From: Capsulimonas sp039928515
GTDB lineage: Bacteria; Armatimonadota; Armatimonadia; Armatimonadales; Capsulimonadaceae
DNA length: 24,275 bases
Direction: 5' to 3' (one strand)
NCBI RefSeq assembly: GCF_039928515.1
Contig: NZ_JBDSSZ010000339.1
Numbering within the stretch: the first letter of the stretch is position 1; every line of letters begins with the position of its first letter. The notes beneath the pieces were generated by a model. The model did not search any database. It was not told where the DNA came from and saw nothing but the letters and a program-made list of their open reading frames with translations. Shown here one piece after another: positions 7,016-14,612 of the stretch. Position numbers and translations under genes: made by a program.

Positions 7016-7045
7016 TTGACTTCTTTTCCGCGCATGTGCTAGACT
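7016..7045 (+). promoter_or_regulatory. Promoter of tyrS, predicting a near-leaderless mRNA
   Basis: TTGACT (7016-7021), an 18-nt spacer and TAGACT (7040-7045) form a good sigma-70-type promoter. The -10 ends only 7 nt before the tyrS ATG at 7053, and no Shine-Dalgarno sequence is present, so transcription probably begins at or within a base or two of the start codon. Confidence 0.65.
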
Positions 7046-7052
7046 TACTGCC

Positions 7053-8282
7053 ATGACGCTTGATATTGACCAGCAGATCGAACGGATCTCACGCGGCGCC
7101 ACCGAAGTTCTCCCGCTTGCCGAGCTGAAGGCGAAATTGAAACGCTCCATCAGCGAAAATCGCCCTCTGCAAGTCAAATTGGGACTGGACCCGACGGCCC
7201 CGGACATACACATCGGAAACGCGGTCGTTCTCCGAAAGCTGCGCCAGTTTCAGGACATGGGCCACGAAGTTACGGTGATCATCGGAGATTTCACTGCGAC
7301 GATCGGCGACCCCACCGGAAAGTCCGAAACACGCAAGCAGCTGACGCAGGAAGAAGTCGCCGCGAACGCTAAGACTTATGCCGATCAGTACCATAAAATA
7401 CTAGATCCGGCGAAGACGCGCGTCGTCTTCAACAGCGAGTGGCTAGGGAAGCTCGGTCTCTATGAGATAGTGACCCTGCTCGCCAAAACGACCGTGGCGC
7501 GCATTCTGGAGCGCGATGATTTCGACAAGCGCTTCCGTTCCGGCCTGCCGATCCACACGCATGAGATGCTGTATCCGATCTGCCAGGGCTACGACTCGGT
7601 CTATCTGAAGAGTGATATCGAAATCGGCGGCACCGAGCAGCGTTTCAATATCATGATGGGCCGCGATCTTCAGCGCGAGCATGGCATTGAACCGCAGATC
7701 GCGCTGTTCATGCCCCTGCTGGTCGGCCTTGATGGCGTGGACAAGATGTCCAAGTCCAAGGGCAACGCCATCGGCATCGACGAGCCGCCGTTTGAAATGT
7801 TCGGCAAGATCATGTCTATCACCGATGAGATGATGCTGACATATTACGAGCTGTGCACCGATGTTCCGATGGACGAAGTCAAAGTTCTCACGGACAATGA
7901 GGCGACACATCCCAATCTCGCCAAAAAGCGCCTCGCTCGCGAGATCATCGCGCTTTACCATGGTTCTGAAGCGGCTCTGGCCGCCGAAGCTGAGTGGAAT
8001 GGCGTTCACGTGACGAAAGATGCCGTACCTGATGACGCGCCAGAGGTCATCCTCAGTGCGGACAAGCTTGATGAGAACGGCGCTATACGGATTGCGGCTC
8101 TTGTGACGCTCTCTGGACTGGTTCCCTCGTCCGGTGAGGCGAAACGTGTCGTGCAGCAGGGTGGGGTGAGCGTCTCTGGGGAGAAGTTCTCCGATCCGGG
8201 GCAATTGGTCGCTGTGAAAACGGGCCAAGTTTTGAAGGTGGGAAAGAACCGCTTTGCGCGCTTGACGGTCGCCGCCGGTTAG
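7053..8282 (+). CDS. tyrS: Tyrosyl-tRNA synthetase
   Basis: The 409-residue class I synthetase charges tRNA-Tyr with tyrosine using ATP. The HIGH-equivalent motif is HIGN at residues 53-56 and the KMSKS loop is intact near 231-235 (DKMSKSKGN). KLGLDPTAPD and the QGYDSVYLKSDIEIGGTEQR region, which hold tyrosine and ATP, are typical of the bacterial TyrRS branch with the compact catalytic core. The C-terminus is an S4 RNA-binding domain (GLVPSSGEAKRVVQQGGVSV). The mRNA appears leaderless, and the 69-nt upstream gap is too short for a T-box. A sigma-factor gene starts 30 nt downstream, so the two are probably one transcript. Confidence 0.97.
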   Translation: MTLDIDQQIERISRGATEVLPLAELKAKLKRSISENRPLQVKLGLDPTAPDIHIGNAVVLRKLRQFQDMGHEVTVIIGDFTATIGDPTGKSETRKQLTQEEVAANAKTYADQYHKILDPAKTRVVFNSEWLGKLGLYEIVTLLAKTTVARILERDDFDKRFRSGLPIHTHEMLYPICQGYDSVYLKSDIEIGGTEQRFNIMMGRDLQREHGIEPQIALFMPLLVGLDGVDKMSKSKGNAIGIDEPPFEMFGKIMSITDEMMLTYYELCTDVPMDEVKVLTDNEATHPNLAKKRLAREIIALYHGSEAALAAEAEWNGVHVTKDAVPDDAPEVILSADKLDENGAIRIAALVTLSGLVPSSGEAKRVVQQGGVSVSGEKFSDPGQLVAVKTGQVLKVGKNRFARLTVAAG

Positions 8283-8312
8283 TTCCCGGGCGGCCGGGCG
8301 ACGCAGGAATGG

Positions 8313-8945
8313 ATGACGGTTATGTCCGATGTGACAACACAGGCAACCCTGGACAACGATGTGGCGACGATCGCGCCGGCCAATGCGGACCTCTTCGAAC
8401 AGGAGATGAACCCGCACTTGGACGCATTGTATCGCAATGCGATGCGCCTGACCGGCAACGCCAACGACGCCGAGGATCTGCTGCAGGATACGTACCTGCG
8501 CGCATTTCGCTTTTTTCATCAGTATCAGCTGGGAACTAATGCGAAGGCGTGGCTGTTCCGTATCATGAACACGGTATTTTTAAATGAGTACCGTAAAAAA
8601 GCCAGGCAGGGGGAGACCATCTCCTATGACGGCCTGGAAGATTTCTATCTCTACAACCGTCTGACGGACGATCTGGCCTCTGGGGACCGCCCGGAGATCG
8701 AGAACCCGCAGAAGGCGGTTCTGGAGAAGCTTGACATTGAGGTCATCCAGCGTGCGATTGACGCGCTGCCCATTGAGTTCCGCGAGACAGTTGCGCTCGC
8801 GACGTTGGAAGAGATGTCGTATCAAGAGATTGCGGATGCGCTGGATATTCCGGTAGGGACCGTCCGATCGCGCTTGTCGCGCGGACGCAAGCTGCTGCAG
8901 AAGGCCCTGTGGTCGTACCTCAACGGAGAAGAAACCCGTGGATGA
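8313..8945 (+). CDS. ECF-type RNA polymerase sigma factor (sigma-70 group 4)
   Basis: The 210-residue protein contains sigma region 2 (LYRNAMRLTGNANDAEDLLQ, then DTYLRAFRFF) and region 4 (residues ~145-200, with MSYQEIADALDIPVGTVRSR as the helix-turn-helix that reads the -35). The region between them (FYLYNRL) is short. AGGA lies 4 nt before the ATG. The gene overlaps the next one, a zinc anti-sigma factor, by 8 nt, the usual arrangement for a sigma factor held inactive by its antagonist. The pairing with an RsrA-spaced anti-sigma points to the SigR/RpoE-like thiol-stress branch. It lies 30 nt after tyrS and so may also be read through from the tyrS promoter. Confidence 0.92.
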   Translation: MTVMSDVTTQATLDNDVATIAPANADLFEQEMNPHLDALYRNAMRLTGNANDAEDLLQDTYLRAFRFFHQYQLGTNAKAWLFRIMNTVFLNEYRKKARQGETISYDGLEDFYLYNRLTDDLASGDRPEIENPQKAVLEKLDIEVIQRAIDALPIEFRETVALATLEEMSYQEIADALDIPVGTVRSRLSRGRKLLQKALWSYLNGEETRG

Positions 8946-9222
8946 GCAAGTGAAAAAATCCGGCGCGTGCGTCGGAATCGATATTTATTCGTGTGAGGAA
9001 GCGATCAAGCGCCTCAACGAGTATCTGGACCATCAGCTTACCGACGAAGAGCGCGTCGTCGTGATGAGGCATCTCGAAATCTGCAAGCCCTGCTTCAGCC
9101 GGTTCACGTTCGAGCAAAACTTAATCGTCTCAGTGCGCGCGAAGCTCACCAAGCTGTGCGCTCCTCAGCCGCTGCGCGATAAACTGCGCAGCCTACTGCG
9201 GACGGATGACACACTCGTCTGA
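8938..9222 (+). CDS. Zinc-binding anti-sigma factor, RsrA-like
   Basis: This 94-residue cytoplasmic protein starts at GTG 8938, with GGAG 9 nt upstream and an overlap with the sigma gene. It holds the ZAS signature: C19, H45, C49 and C52. The intervals of 26, 4 and 3 residues equal those of Streptomyces RsrA (C11, H37, C41, C44). In RsrA these ligands bind zinc, and disulfide formation releases the sigma factor. Two further cysteines (C11 and one near residue 75) are present. There is no membrane segment, which fits intracellular redox sensing. A bidirectional terminator follows 43 nt downstream. The ligand spacing is seen in the sequence; redox control is inferred from the family. Confidence 0.85.
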   Translation: MDEQVKKSGACVGIDIYSCEEAIKRLNEYLDHQLTDEERVVVMRHLEICKPCFSRFTFEQNLIVSVRAKLTKLCAPQPLRDKLRSLLRTDDTLV

Positions 9223-9265
9223 GTATATCCGCAATCGGCTAACGATGAAACATACGGCAAAAAAT

Positions 9266-9297
9266 AAACCCCTTCGCGAAAGCGAAGGGGTTTTTCT
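9266..9297. terminator. Bidirectional intrinsic terminator
   Basis: A 9-bp stem (CCCCTTCGC / GCGAAGGGG, arms 9269-9277 and 9282-9290) closes on GAAA. It is flanked by TTTTT on the right and by an A-rich stretch on the left that reads as a T-run on the minus strand. It serves both the anti-sigma gene (+) and the ssb gene (-), which converge here. Confidence 0.9.
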
Positions 9298-9309
9298 CTT
9301 GAGAACGAT

Positions 9310-9846
9310 TTAGTTGTCCGCGAAAGGATCGTCGAACTCATCTTCCTCAGCCGGCGGCTGGTAGCGCGGCGCGGGGGCGGCGCTAGGGGCAGCTGCTGCC
9401 GGCCGGCGCGCGGGAGGCGCGGCGGCGGCTTGCGGCCTTGGCGCTGCTGCGGCGTAAGAGTCCGGCGCGCCTTCATCGGCGTAACGCGGACCGGTGCTTT
9501 CCGCGCCTTCCTTCGGCCGATCTAGAGACTTGAGGTTGTCCACGACTACTTCGGTGTCGCGCCGCTTCTGGCCGTCCTGGGTGACGTATTCACGCACCTG
9601 GAGTCGTCCTTCCACCGCGACAAGCCGTCCCTTTCCCAAATAATTCGCCGCGTATTCTGCGGATTGCCGCCAGGCGACAATGGAAATGAAGTCTGCTTGC
9701 TTTTCCTGCCCGTTCTGTCTGGCCTCCGACGACATCGGCCGGTTCACAGCCAGTCGAAACTGGGTGACGGCGATGCCGCTGGGCGTATACTTCAGCTCTG
9801 GGTCGCTGGCCAGCCGGCCGATCAATATGACGCGATTCAAGTCCAT
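9310..9846 (-). CDS. ssb: Single-stranded DNA-binding protein
   Basis: The 178-residue protein begins with the SSB OB-fold (residues 1-110: MDLNRVILIGRLASDPELKY, later FISIVAWRQSAEYAANYLGKG and VAVEGRLQVREY). A long Ala/Pro/Arg-rich disordered linker (~115-163) and an acidic end follow. SSB coats single-stranded DNA and recruits repair and replication partners through its C-terminal peptide, usually ending in DDxPF. Here the end is EEDEFDDPFADN, so three residues follow the PF. AGGAG lies about 9 nt before the start. The gene follows rpsF by 66 nt, as in many bacteria, but rpsR and rplI are not next to it. Confidence 0.95.
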   Translation of the reverse strand: MDLNRVILIGRLASDPELKYTPSGIAVTQFRLAVNRPMSSEARQNGQEKQADFISIVAWRQSAEYAANYLGKGRLVAVEGRLQVREYVTQDGQKRRDTEVVVDNLKSLDRPKEGAESTGPRYADEGAPDSYAAAAPRPQAAAAPPARRPAAAAPSAAPAPRYQPPAEEDEFDDPFADN

Positions 9847-9912
9847 CTCTCGTAGCTCCTTTGTCGGTTCACATTACACAGGGTCAATTACTCGTACAGG
9901 GCGATGAACGGG

Positions 9913-10437
9913 TTAGGCCGCAGCAGCGGCTTCTTCCGTGGTTTCCGCAGCCGGGGCGGTCTCAGCGACCGGAGCGGCGACCGCTTCGGCTTCGACGACC
10001 GGAGCAGCTTCCACAACGGGAGCGGCTTCAGCAACCGGAGCAGCGGGGGCGACCGGAGCGGGAGCGGCGACCGGCGCGGGTGCGCTGGCGGCGGACTCGC
10101 CGCGCGGCTGGCGGGCGGCGCCGGGTTCGTCGATCTCTTCCGGCTTGACGATCATGTAGCGAATTTGATCTTCGCTGATCTGGAAGATACGGCGCAGTTC
10201 CTTCTCAGCATTGGCTTCGCTGGTGAAGTTCATGACGACGTAGCGTCCATCGGTGCGTCCCTTGATCTCGTAGGCGAGCTTGCGGTTTTCCCAGATGTCG
10301 ATATTCTCGACGGTTCCGCCGGCGGTCTCGACAATCTGCTTGTACTTGCCGGTGATCGCGGCGATCTGCTCTTCGGTGCTGCCGGAATCAAGGATGTAAA
10401 TGGCTTCGTATTTTCGCTTAACGGCGATGGATGGCAT
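9913..10437 (-). CDS. rpsF: Ribosomal protein bS6 with a long Ala/Pro/Val/Glu tail
   Basis: The start is placed at ATG 10437 (MPSIAVKRKYEAIYIL), 7 nt after the AGAGAGGGGG ribosome site; the longer frame from 10488 adds a leader without a ribosome site. Residues 8-100 are the S6 ferredoxin-like fold (YEAIYILDSGSTEEQIAAI, ENRKLAYEIKGRTDGRYVVM, IRYMIVKPEE), which binds 16S rRNA with S18. Residues ~103-174 are a low-complexity tail built from AP, VVEAA and AETAP units and ending in EEAAAAA, giving 174 residues against the usual ~95-135. E. coli S6 has a short acidic tail that RimK extends with glutamates; whether this tail is modified is unknown. It is the first gene of an rpsF-ssb operon. Confidence 0.93.
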   Translation of the reverse strand: MPSIAVKRKYEAIYILDSGSTEEQIAAITGKYKQIVETAGGTVENIDIWENRKLAYEIKGRTDGRYVVMNFTSEANAEKELRRIFQISEDQIRYMIVKPEEIDEPGAARQPRGESAASAPAPVAAPAPVAPAAPVAEAAPVVEAAPVVEAEAVAAPVAETAPAAETTEEAAAAA

Positions 10438-10444
10438 GGGTATG

Positions 10445-10536
10445 CCCCCTCTCTTTGGACTTGTATTTTGGTCCCACCCGTTCGCCACGGGGTAGGGCAG
10501 AGAGGAACAGAACCTGAAACGGCTCGGTTCAACAAT
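10445..10536 (-). promoter_or_regulatory. Structured rpsF leader, possible S6:S18 autoregulatory element
   Basis: The predicted 5' UTR contains a hairpin with GAACC/GGTTC arms (10530-10526 and 10514-10510) whose 11-nt loop includes CCG. Further on, CCTCTCT (10505-10499) is complementary to AGAGAGG (10454-10448), which is the ribosome site itself, with a G/C-rich hairpin in between. The known S6:S18-binding leader motif also uses a CCG in a bulge or loop and controls access to the start site. The match is by eye and partial. Confidence 0.4.
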
Positions 10537-10542
10537 CCCGCT

Positions 10543-10571
10543 ATTATAGCACGCTGGGCATAGAATTACAA
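10543..10571 (-). promoter_or_regulatory. Promoter of the rpsF-ssb operon
   Basis: On the minus strand TTGTAA (10571-10566), 17 nt, then TATAAT (10548-10543) preceded by TGC, an extended -10. Transcription would start near 10536, about 99 nt before the rpsF ATG. Confidence 0.8.
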
Positions 10572-10609
10572 GGTGGACTTTACAGAGAGATCAAACTTTT
10601 GTTCGTTTT

Positions 10610-12115
10610 TTACAGCCCGTAAATATCCCCGTACTTCGTTTTCAGATACGTCAAGTATGGATCCGTGTCTAGAGACTTGCCCGTGATGCGCTGAAGGAGT
10701 TCGCCCGCCGTGTATTTGCGGCCCCACTGATGGATGTTCTCGCGCAGCCAGCCGAGCAGCGGCGCGAACTCGCCGCGCTCGATCTGGGCGGACACGCCGC
10801 CGAGGTCCGTATTCGCCTGCGCGAAGAGCTGAGCGGAGATAATGTTGCCAAGCGAGTAGGTGGGGAAGTAGCCAAAGCTCGCCATGGACCAGTGGACGTC
10901 TTGCAGAATGCCCTGCGCGTCGTCTGGAGGCGTCAGCCCAAAATATTCCCGCATCTTCGCGTTCCAGGCGGCGGGGGCGTCCTTGACCTCAAGTCGTCCT
11001 TCCAGAAGATCGTTCTCCATTTCAAACCGGAGCATGATGTGCAGGTTGTACGTGACTTCGTCGGCCTCGACGCGGATCAGCGATGGCTCCACTTTGTTCA
11101 CGGCTCGATAAAATCGCTCGGGGGCGACATCGCCGAGGGATTCGGGAAATGTGCTTTGCAGGCTGGGATAGAAGTGTGTCCAGAAGGCGCGGCTGCGGCC
11201 GACGAGGTTTTCCCAGAGGCGCGACTGGCTCTCGTGGACGCCCAATGACGTCCCACCGCCGAGTGTATTGCCGTCGTAGCGCGGCGCTATTCCCTGTTCG
11301 TAAAGCGCGTGGCCCGTCTCATGGATCGTTCCGAAGAGCGCCATCGAAAGGAAATTCCGGTCGAAGCGGGTGGTGATGCGCACATCACCGCTCGTGAACG
11401 ACGAGCAGAACGGGTGCACGGCGCGATCCTGGCGTCCGCGCTCGAAGTCGAAGCCGATCTCCTTGATCACGGCCTCGCCAAAGGCCAGCTGTTTTGCTTC
11501 GTCGAAATCGCGCTTGATGACGGAATCGTCCACTGCGTTCGGTCCGCGCTCCACAATGGCCTTGACCAGCGCAACCGAAGTCGGCTTGATGGCGTCGAAC
11601 ATCGCGCGCACATCGGCGGCTTTCATGCCCGGCTCATACTGGTCCAGCAGCGCGTCATAGCGCTCGCCCGTATGGCCAAGATGGTCCGCCACCTGTCGCT
11701 CCAGGTCCACGATCTTTTCCAGCCAGGGCGCGAACTTCGAATAGTTGCTTTCCGCGCGCGCCTCCGCCCAGCTTTCATGCGCCAGCGCCGAGACACGGGC
11801 GATTTCCGAGACTAATACCGTCGGAAGTTTCGCCGAATGATCGAAGTCTCGACGGGCGATCCGCACGAACGCCGCCTCATCGGAATCCGGGTCCAAGCTC
11901 TCCACGGATTTTTCCGCCGCCTTCAGCAGCCGCTCCGTCTCCGATGAAACGGACATCTCATGGGTGATTTTCGAGAGCACTTCCAGCTGCACGGCTCGGT
12001 TCGCCGCGCCGCCCGCAGGCATGTGCGTCTGATGGTCCCACTCCAAAATCCCCGCCGCCGAAGCCAGGGCGCTCACTTCGCCCAGACGCTTTTTCAAATC
12101 CTCAAATTCCTGCAT
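10610..12115 (-). CDS. Metallocarboxypeptidase, M32 (carboxypeptidase Taq) family
   Basis: The 501-residue length is normal for the family (Thermus aquaticus carboxypeptidase, ~500). The zinc site is HETGH near residues 265-269 within GTIHETGHALYEQG, and the downstream HESQSRLWEN segment gives the third ligand glutamate region typical of M32. The N-terminal half is helical (LASAAGILEWDHQTHMPAGG is a family signature). Members remove single C-terminal residues from peptides in the cytoplasm, using zinc or cobalt. AAGGA lies 6 nt before ATG 12115. The gene stands alone: its stop is 39 nt upstream of the rpsF promoter region on the same strand, and the next gene is divergent. A TATAAT hexamer at 12173-12168 (minus) may be its -10. 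Confidence 0.95.
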   Translation of the reverse strand: MQEFEDLKKRLGEVSALASAAGILEWDHQTHMPAGGAANRAVQLEVLSKITHEMSVSSETERLLKAAEKSVESLDPDSDEAAFVRIARRDFDHSAKLPTVLVSEIARVSALAHESWAEARAESNYSKFAPWLEKIVDLERQVADHLGHTGERYDALLDQYEPGMKAADVRAMFDAIKPTSVALVKAIVERGPNAVDDSVIKRDFDEAKQLAFGEAVIKEIGFDFERGRQDRAVHPFCSSFTSGDVRITTRFDRNFLSMALFGTIHETGHALYEQGIAPRYDGNTLGGGTSLGVHESQSRLWENLVGRSRAFWTHFYPSLQSTFPESLGDVAPERFYRAVNKVEPSLIRVEADEVTYNLHIMLRFEMENDLLEGRLEVKDAPAAWNAKMREYFGLTPPDDAQGILQDVHWSMASFGYFPTYSLGNIISAQLFAQANTDLGGVSAQIERGEFAPLLGWLRENIHQWGRKYTAGELLQRITGKSLDTDPYLTYLKTKYGDIYGL

Positions 12116-12197
12116 AGTTCATCCTTCCCCGACGGCGCCGCCGTTCCAAACCAAGAATAGTTTTCATTATAGCGCTCAATTATCAAAAGACCCTTTA

Positions 12198-12226
12198 TTG
12201 TCGCAATCGCCGGTTCGTGCTACAAT
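12198..12226 (+). promoter_or_regulatory. Promoter of the PHP-domain gene
   Basis: TTGTCG (12198-12203), 17 nt, then TACAAT (12221-12226) preceded by TGC (extended -10). Transcription is expected near 12233, giving a ~40-nt leader with GGGAG before the TTG start. Confidence 0.65.
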
Positions 12227-12273
12227 AATAACCGTCGTCTCGGCGGCAATCCAAGTACGGGAGACGTATCCTT

Positions 12274-13530
12274 TTGATTAAGTGGTCGCGCGTGCGACTT
12301 TACCTTTCGATCCTTTCCTGCGAAGGCCTCTTCGCGACAGGAATTGAGCGGCTTCAATTTTCCGAGAATCCGACCGACGAACAGGCGGCGGCGATCAAGA
12401 AAGTCAAACAGCGACGGGACGCGCCGCTCTACGACTACGCCGGCGCCATGCACGTCCATTCGACTTACAGTGACGGCGCCGGTACGGTCGAAGATGTCGC
12501 GGCGGCGGCCAACGAAGCAGGCCTGGACTTCGTGCTCCTCTGCGATCACTCCAACCTCGACGCCATTACGAATGGCGACGACGGCTGGCGTGGCAAGACC
12601 CTCGTGCTGGTCGGCACGGAAGTGACGACCGATACCGGGCATCTGCTGGCTCTTGATGTCCCGCCGTCCTTTTTGCCCGTGACCCTGGAAGCGCCTCAGA
12701 CCCAGCGAGAGATCATGGGGCAGGGGGGAATTAGCCTCATCGCGCTTCCCTGCGACTTGAAAGATCACTGGCGTGACTTCGACAAGCGCATTCCAGGGAC
12801 AGGTCTGGAAGTCTTCAATCTCAGCGCCATCGCGCGCACCAAGATCAACCTGCCGGGTCTAGCCATGATCTGGCGGCGCTACAACGGCCCCGAACGGGAC
12901 AAGGCGTTTCATCTGGTATCGGCAAGGCCGGACCGGGAAATCGCGTGCTGGGATTCGCAAATCCAGCCTAAAAGCGGCGAGCGGCGGTATCAGCCCGTGG
13001 TCGGCATCGCCTCGCTGGACGCCCACGCAGTCATGAAGTTCGCCGGCAAGACCTACCCGTTCCCCACCTACGCCGAGATCTTCCGCACGCTGCGCACGCA
13101 TGTGATCACAGAGTCGCCGATGAGCGCCAAAGATGACGCCGCGAAATCCAAGGCGCTCGTACACGACGCCATCCGGCGCGGCCGCTGCTATATGTCGTAC
13201 GACAACTACGGCGACGCTTCGGGATTTCGTTACTACGCCTTGGAAAGCTTGGATGCGCCTGTGTCGTCAGCCCTGATGGGCGATGAGATCGAGGCGGGAG
13301 AAGACAAAGTTCTGATCTGCCGGGCGCCGCACAACCGAAGTATCATCCGTCTTTTCCGGGACGGCAAATTGGTGCGAACGATTCTTTCAGGAACGCTCGT
13401 CCACTCGGCGGCGCAGCCCGGCTCGTACCGTGTCGAAGTCTATAGCTATAAGTATCGATTTGGAGAGTTTTGCGCCGGCGTCAAACCGTGGATCTTCAGC
13501 AATCCGATCTATGTGCAGCCGACGGCGTAG
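12274..13530 (+). CDS. PHP-domain metal-dependent hydrolase, CehA/McbA-like
   Basis: The product is 418 residues if TTG 12274 is used; GGGAG is about 10 nt upstream and no better start precedes the domain. The PHP domain starts with HVHS at residues 60-63 (MHVHSTYSDGAGTVED) and continues with LLCDHSN, GTEVTTDTGHLLAL and a later SLDAHA, the metal-binding histidines and acids of the fold. The C-terminal third (from ~340) is a beta-rich domain ending PWIFSNPIYV, which is common in CehA-type proteins. PHP proteins hydrolyse phosphoesters, and CehA hydrolyses carbamates. The substrate here is unknown. No signal peptide is clear, although residues 8-20 are hydrophobic. The gene ends at a clean terminator after the long hairpin element. 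Confidence 0.82.
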   Translation: MIKWSRVRLYLSILSCEGLFATGIERLQFSENPTDEQAAAIKKVKQRRDAPLYDYAGAMHVHSTYSDGAGTVEDVAAAANEAGLDFVLLCDHSNLDAITNGDDGWRGKTLVLVGTEVTTDTGHLLALDVPPSFLPVTLEAPQTQREIMGQGGISLIALPCDLKDHWRDFDKRIPGTGLEVFNLSAIARTKINLPGLAMIWRRYNGPERDKAFHLVSARPDREIACWDSQIQPKSGERRYQPVVGIASLDAHAVMKFAGKTYPFPTYAEIFRTLRTHVITESPMSAKDDAAKSKALVHDAIRRGRCYMSYDNYGDASGFRYYALESLDAPVSSALMGDEIEAGEDKVLICRAPHNRSIIRLFRDGKLVRTILSGTLVHSAAQPGSYRVEVYSYKYRFGEFCAGVKPWIFSNPIYVQPTA

Positions 13531-13550
13531 TTAAATCGGTGGCCCTATTC

Positions 13551-13687
13551 TCCACAGCTAAAGCAATGATCTAGTCAGGGGGAAGGCGGCTCAAGCCGAC
13601 TGCCGGATTATGGCGATGGCCATTCCTAAATTCCGGAGCCTGCTTCAGCTGGCTTGCCCCTGATTAGACCACTGCTTTAGCTGTGGG
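13551..13687. repeat. Long imperfect palindrome (copy 2 of the hairpin element)
   Basis: This 137-bp element begins TCCACAGCTAAAGCAATG and ends TGCTTTAGCTGTGGG. The two halves are complementary over almost the full length, with a tip around ATGGCGATGGCCAT. It aligns with the reverse complement of 260-395. It starts 21 nt after the PHP stop and stops 15 nt before that gene's terminator, so if transcribed it would sit in the PHP 3' UTR. The outer flanks (CCCTATTC and GGGAATC) are also roughly complementary but differ from those of copy 1. Confidence 0.85.
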
Positions 13688-13702
13688 AGGGAATCAGGAA
13701 GG

Positions 13703-13729
13703 GGCGTCCAATCATTTGGACGCCTTTTT
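13703..13729 (+). terminator. Intrinsic terminator after the PHP gene
   Basis: GGCGTCCAA (13703-13711), loop TCAT, TTGGACGCC (13716-13724), then TTTTT. The minus strand lacks a T-run, so it acts rightward only. Confidence 0.88.
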
Positions 13730-13744
13730 CATGCCGTCTTGCGT

Positions 13745-14479
13745 TTACAGCGATACGCGCACATCGGTGACTTTCGCAGTGTCGTTAAAGTCGTTGTTTC
13801 GCAGCGTGAAGATCAGATCTTTGAGTTGTGTGTCTTCCGGGACGCTGAAGAGGATCGGGAATATCGTTCCCGCGCCGGGCAGCAGCGACTTGCTTTGCGC
13901 CTGCCCGCCTACCAAATCATAACCGAACGGCTCATAAGACTCGCCCTTCGTGTCCGTAAGGGCGTTTTTTACGCCGTTTTTGGCGAGCCAGAATGTCTGC
14001 GGGGTTTTCTGGCCATTCGCCATTCGGCATTCGATTACCACTAGCTTGTAACCCGGCACGGCCGTAACAACGCCGGCGGTCTCGTCATTTTTGATGTTGT
14101 CGATCCCGCGAAACTGTCCAGACAATCCCGGTGTCTTTACCCGGTAGGAATCCGGCGTCTGGACGCTCTGCACTCGGAAACGCCATTGACCGTTGAAGAG
14201 AAGGTCGCCCACTTTGCCCGTGGTTGAGCCGACTTGATTGGCGCCGCCCGGCTTCTGAAGATCGTAACCCCCGGGGCGCTTCACGACCACCATGCCCAGC
14301 GCCTTCGCCACATCGCTCAGCCGAACATACTGACCGCCCCCAAGGTTTCGGACATCGGTAGAGACGACTTGACCGTTCATGGTCACCGTCGCGGCAGTCG
14401 CCGGCGGCGCTGTCATTGCAAGCGCTGCGATTAGCACCACTCCGCCCCCACGTTTGCCTTGTACTTGAAATAGGTTCAT
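13745..14479 (-). CDS. Secreted protein with copper-amine-oxidase-N-like and DUF4352-like domains
   Basis: The 244-residue product starts at ATG 14479, with AAGGAG close upstream. Residues 1-30 form a signal peptide (LIAALAMTAPPATAA). Residues ~31-75 (VTMNGQVVSTDVRNLGGGQY, then VRLSDVAKALGMVV) resemble the copper amine oxidase N-terminal-like module, a small cell-surface domain unrelated to catalysis. Residues ~90-244 form an Ig-like beta-sandwich similar to DUF4352 (GYKLVVIECRMANG, SYEPFGYDLVGG, LFSVPEDTQLKDLIFTL). No catalytic motif is seen. It is probably an envelope or extracellular protein, possibly binding another surface component. It is transcribed away from the porin-pst operon. Domain names are from visual resemblance. 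Confidence 0.7.
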   Translation of the reverse strand: MNLFQVQGKRGGGVVLIAALAMTAPPATAATVTMNGQVVSTDVRNLGGGQYVRLSDVAKALGMVVVKRPGGYDLQKPGGANQVGSTTGKVGDLLFNGQWRFRVQSVQTPDSYRVKTPGLSGQFRGIDNIKNDETAGVVTAVPGYKLVVIECRMANGQKTPQTFWLAKNGVKNALTDTKGESYEPFGYDLVGGQAQSKSLLPGAGTIFPILFSVPEDTQLKDLIFTLRNNDFNDTAKVTDVRVSL

Positions 14480-14612
14480 TGCCTTCTCCTTTGCACGATT
14501 GCTTCCACCAACAGACTATACCCAGCAGGCAGCAAGTCTGGGTTAAAAATTAGATGTAATGAGCATCACGTCCGGAATCTTTGTCGCAGAATTCTTGGCA
14601 GATAAGACGCTT

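Noticed and set aside
6984..7052. T-box riboswitch upstream of tyrS
   Set aside because: The gap is only 69 nt, has no T-box sequence, and the promoter leaves no leader.
7443..8519. 358-codon minus-strand frame
   Set aside because: Entirely antisense to tyrS and the sigma gene, with no domain signature; a product of GC-rich codon bias.
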